From Sphingomonas sp. SCN 67-18 (GTDB lineage: Bacteria > Pseudomonadota > Alphaproteobacteria > Sphingomonadales > Sphingomonadaceae), in assembly GCF_001724715.1 (NCBI RefSeq), contig NZ_MEFG01000022.1:1-56342 (forward strand): a stretch of 56,342 bases of DNA. The letters are read 5' to 3'. Below the pieces are notes generated by a model that had not been told where the DNA came from, ran no database searches, and worked only from the letters and a program-made list of their open reading frames with translations. Below, piece after piece: positions 54,429-56,342 of this stretch (position 1 is its first letter; each line of letters begins with the position of its first letter). Made by a program: the position numbers and the translations under genes.

Positions 54429-54469
54429 CACCGGCGACGGCGATCGCGCCGCCGGTGCGCCTCACCGGC
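54429..54469 (-). promoter_or_regulatory. alternative hairpins after mucR
   Basis: CACCGGC occurs at 54429-54435 and 54463-54469, and its complement GCCGGTG once at 54451-54457. The middle arm can pair perfectly with either flank, giving two mutually exclusive 7-bp stems directly after the mucR stop. It may be a terminator of mucR; no T run. Confidence 0.4.
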
Positions 54470-54883
54470 TCAACGCTTGCGGCGCTTGGTGCCGAGGCCG
54501 ATTTTCTTGGCCAGCGTGCGCCGCTGCTCGGCATAGTTGGGCGCGACCATCGGATAGTCCGACGGCAGGTTCCACTTGGCGCGATACTGTTCCGGGGTCA
54601 TCTGATAATGCGTCATCAGGTGCCGCTTCAGCATCTTCAGCTTCTTGCCGTCTTCCAGGCAGACAATATAATCCGGCTTGATCGACGAACGCACCGAAAC
54701 GGCAGGTTCCTGCTTCACTTCGGGTTCGATTTCTGCACTGCCCAGGCCGGCCAGCGCACCGTGCACATTCTGGATCAGCACTGGAAGGTCGGACACGGCG
54801 ACGCTGTTGTTGCTGACATGGGCGGCGACGATATCGGCCGTCAGCGTAATCAGCGTTTCGTTCAATTCGGATTCCTCGGACAT
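54470..54883 (-). CDS. mucR: Ros/MucR-family zinc-finger regulator
   Basis: Global regulator of envelope, motility and cell-cycle genes in alphaproteobacteria. 137 aa. The prokaryotic zinc finger region reads [18 protein letters not shown], where the second Cys of a classical site is Asp, a known variant in this family. [20 protein letters not shown] follows. The [11 protein letters not shown] start at 54883 is the conserved N-terminus; an upstream in-frame ATG is rejected. Confidence 0.93.
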   Translation of the reverse strand: MSEESELNETLITLTADIVAAHVSNNSVAVSDLPVLIQNVHGALAGLGSAEIEPEVKQEPAVSVRSSIKPDYIVCLEDGKKLKMLKRHLMTHYQMTPEQYRAKWNLPSDYPMVAPNYAEQRRTLAKKIGLGTKRRKR

Positions 54884-55011
54884 TGTTCTGCGACTTTCGA
54901 TTTGTTGATTGGGTACATCTCGATTGACTAAACCCGGCAACGGGATGTCCTTTTGCATCATTTATTTCAAGATGGAATCGACAGGGCGATGCTTGCGCTT
55001 GTCGTATGACG

Positions 55012-55497
55012 TCAAGAACTCGCCATCAGGTCCCGGCTAAAAGTGAGTGCGTCTAGGCTCTTATCACCTTTGCCGCGATAATATCCCTTGCGCAAACCGA
55101 CCTGCGCAAAGCCTGCCCGCCTGTAAAGATGGATCGCTCCATTGCCGTCGCGCACCTCGAGATGCAGCCTTTCCACGCCAAGCCGCCGGGACTCGGCAAT
55201 GATTCGTTCAAGTAATGATCGGCCAATGCCCGTGCCGCGATAATCGGGCCGCACCGCGAGCAGCAGCAATTCGCCCTCCCCGGCAAAGGCGCGGGCCAGC
55301 GCAAAACCCGTGGCGACGCCGCCCCTGCGCGCGACGACCAGCCAGGTGCCGGGCATGCCCATGATTCCCGCACACTGGGCGTCGGTCCATGCTTCGCCAA
55401 AGGCCGGGTCGAACGCCTCGGCCATCACCGTCATCACGTCGGCGATGTCGGCGATGCTGCCATCGTCGATCTCCCCGCGCGATGCGGCGTCGCTCAC
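55012..55497 (-). CDS. rimI: ribosomal protein S18-alanine N-acetyltransferase RimI
   Basis: GNAT acetyltransferase, 161 aa. The acetyl-CoA motif is AVRPDYRGTGIGRSLL; LEVRDGNGAIHLYRRAGFAQVGLRKGYY is the RimI C-terminal signature. The GTG start at 55497 overlaps the tsaB stop (GTGA). The tsaB-rimI pairing is standard and supports the RimI name. Confidence 0.92.
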   Translation of the reverse strand: MSDAASRGEIDDGSIADIADVMTVMAEAFDPAFGEAWTDAQCAGIMGMPGTWLVVARRGGVATGFALARAFAGEGELLLLAVRPDYRGTGIGRSLLERIIAESRRLGVERLHLEVRDGNGAIHLYRRAGFAQVGLRKGYYRGKGDKSLDALTFSRDLMASS

Positions 55498-56114
55498 TGG
55501 CCGGGCAAACGCGCGTCCGGTGCGCGTCCATAGATGGGCGTGGGCGCCAGCGCGCGGCCGGCAGGGGGGATCAGCACTGTCGCGCGGGCATCTGGAACCA
55601 TGGCGTGAGACTGGCCCGATCCGCGCGCTGCCGCAAGGGTTTCGGCGCCGGAGCCGACCAGCCGGTCGTCCGGGCAAAAGGCGGCTGCGGCCTCCGGGGT
55701 GAGCGACAGCAGCGGCGACAGCGCGGCGGCTTCGCCGGCGGCGAAACGCTGGACGAACAATTCGCCATGGCCGCCGATCAGCACGACGGCGATCGTCTCC
55801 GGCGGCGCTTCGCCCGCGAAGGTCGCGGCCGCGATCAGCGCCATGGACGAATAGCCGTGCACCGGCGCGCGCCAGGCCAGCCCCAGCGCGCGCGCCGCCG
55901 CCAGCCCCACCCGCACGCCGGTGAAGCTGCCCGGCCCGCAATCGACGAGAATCTCGTCCGCCCGGCCGCGGTCGGGCAGGGCGGCGATCATCGGCACCAG
56001 CCGTTCGGCATGGCCGCGCCCGACGATCTCATGGGTGTGGGCGATCAGCGCCTCGTCCTCGAACAGCGCCACCGAACAGGCGGTCGTCGCGGTTTCGATG
56101 GCGAGCCGGCGCAC
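55494..56114 (-). CDS. tsaB: tRNA threonylcarbamoyladenosine protein TsaB
   Basis: Partner of TsaD and TsaE in making t6A37 of tRNA. ASKHA-fold start LAIETATTACSVALF, then GRGHAERLVPMI and the signature VDCGPGSFTGVRVGLAAARAL. Length 206 aa, start GTG at 56114. It lies 5 bases after the nitroreductase stop and overlaps rimI, so the three form one transcript. Confidence 0.94.
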   Translation of the reverse strand: MRRLAIETATTACSVALFEDEALIAHTHEIVGRGHAERLVPMIAALPDRGRADEILVDCGPGSFTGVRVGLAAARALGLAWRAPVHGYSSMALIAAATFAGEAPPETIAVVLIGGHGELFVQRFAAGEAAALSPLLSLTPEAAAAFCPDDRLVGSGAETLAAARGSGQSHAMVPDARATVLIPPAGRALAPTPIYGRAPDARLPGQ

Positions 56115-56119
56115 GATCG

Positions 56120-56342
56120 TCAGGCGATGGTGTTGAACAGGTCGAAGGGCGGGCGCGGGCTGCGGTCGAATATGGTCGACGGGTCGCCATGGCCGAGCGT
56201 CGAGATGAAGTTGGATCTGACCGTCGTGCCGGCGAAGAAGAGCTCGTCGACCTTCGCATTGTCGAAGCCCGACATGGGGCCCGTGTCGAGCCCGAGCGCG
56301 CGGTGGTTGAGCACCGCGACATATTTCTCGATCGCCCCGCTC
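56120..56342 (-). CDS. nitroreductase-family protein, RutE-like (5' end outside window)
   Basis: Only the last 74 residues are visible. [33 protein letters not shown] and [10 protein letters not shown] match the C-terminal FMN-binding part of the malonic semialdehyde reductase (RutE) branch of nitroreductases. The other rut genes are not next to it, so a general quinone or aldehyde reductase is equally possible. Confidence 0.82.
   Translation of the reverse strand, partial: SGAIEKYVAVLNHRALGLDTGPMSGFDNAKVDELFFAGTTVRSNFISTLGHGDPSTIFDRSPRPPFDLFNTIA

Noticed and set aside
1-56342. rRNA, tRNA, CRISPR or insertion sequences
   Set aside because: I scanned both strands by eye for tRNA-like ends, transposase motifs and regular repeat-spacer patterns and found none; a covariance-model search would be needed to exclude small RNAs.

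Overview
The window appears to join DNA from two different bacteria. Positions 1 to about 5,480 look planctomycete. This arm has lower GC than the rest and mixed codon usage. It carries a eukaryotic-type Ser/Thr kinase cut by the window edge, lpxB, a PAS/AAA+/Fis regulator and the first half of a 2-dehydro-3-deoxygalactonokinase. From about 5,485 onward the sequence is uniformly GC-rich and alphaproteobacterial, most likely Sphingomonadales, judged by MucR, an RcnB-like Arg/Asp-rich protein and the housekeeping gene order. The switch lies inside one open frame (4972-6177) that fuses half a sugar kinase to half an RcnB-like protein. A chimeric assembly join is the simplest explanation, so the first 5.5 kb should not be read as this organism's biology without checking.

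Region by region on the sphingomonad side. 6.2-8.9 kb: a short-chain dehydrogenase, fdhD and folE. 8.9-10.7 kb: an ECF sigma factor with a likely self-recognised promoter, a Tat-exported ferritin-like protein and a secreted cytochrome c. 10.7-13.7 kb: a compact nitric-oxide response locus. The regulator NsrR is divergent from a tightly packed operon of group III truncated haemoglobin, cyanide/NO-insensitive alternative oxidase, a DUF1971 (YeaR/TehB-type) cupin and a small His-tailed membrane protein. The tail of the last gene has been tandemly duplicated (135-bp unit). 13.2-18.5 kb: a DUF6306-like protein, a LysR regulator, a GST, a 1-Cys peroxiredoxin, a beta carbonic anhydrase with a small coupled gene, and a trans-sulfuration enzyme. 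A shared 20-bp sequence sits in both divergent promoters, with a weaker copy upstream of the LysR gene, which suggests a regulon. 18.6-21.6 kb: a multi-PAS GGDEF-EAL protein. 21.6-27.3 kb: an MFS exporter and a methionine salvage cluster (aminotransferase divergent from mtnB-mtnD-mtnC-mtnA). 27.4-33.9 kb: an RND tripartite efflux operon with a divergent TetR regulator and a clear operator palindrome.

33.9-39.8 kb is the rimP-nusA-ylxR-infB-rbfA translation/transcription operon. 40.0-43.3 kb holds a PQQ-type sugar dehydrogenase lipoprotein, a GFA-domain protein, trmB and a secreted protein with an internal duplication. 43.3-56.3 kb carries the conserved series metK, lnt, corC-like, ybeY, phoH, miaB, plsC, fur, mucR, rimI, tsaB and a RutE-like nitroreductase (cut by the window end). 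Four accessory genes (46.2-49.1 kb) lie between lnt and the corC-like gene.

I saw no rRNA, tRNA, insertion sequence, CRISPR array or replication origin. The most system-like unit is the NsrR/alternative-oxidase/globin locus. The most novel inference is the shared promoter element of the LysR-peroxiredoxin-carbonic anhydrase neighbourhood.
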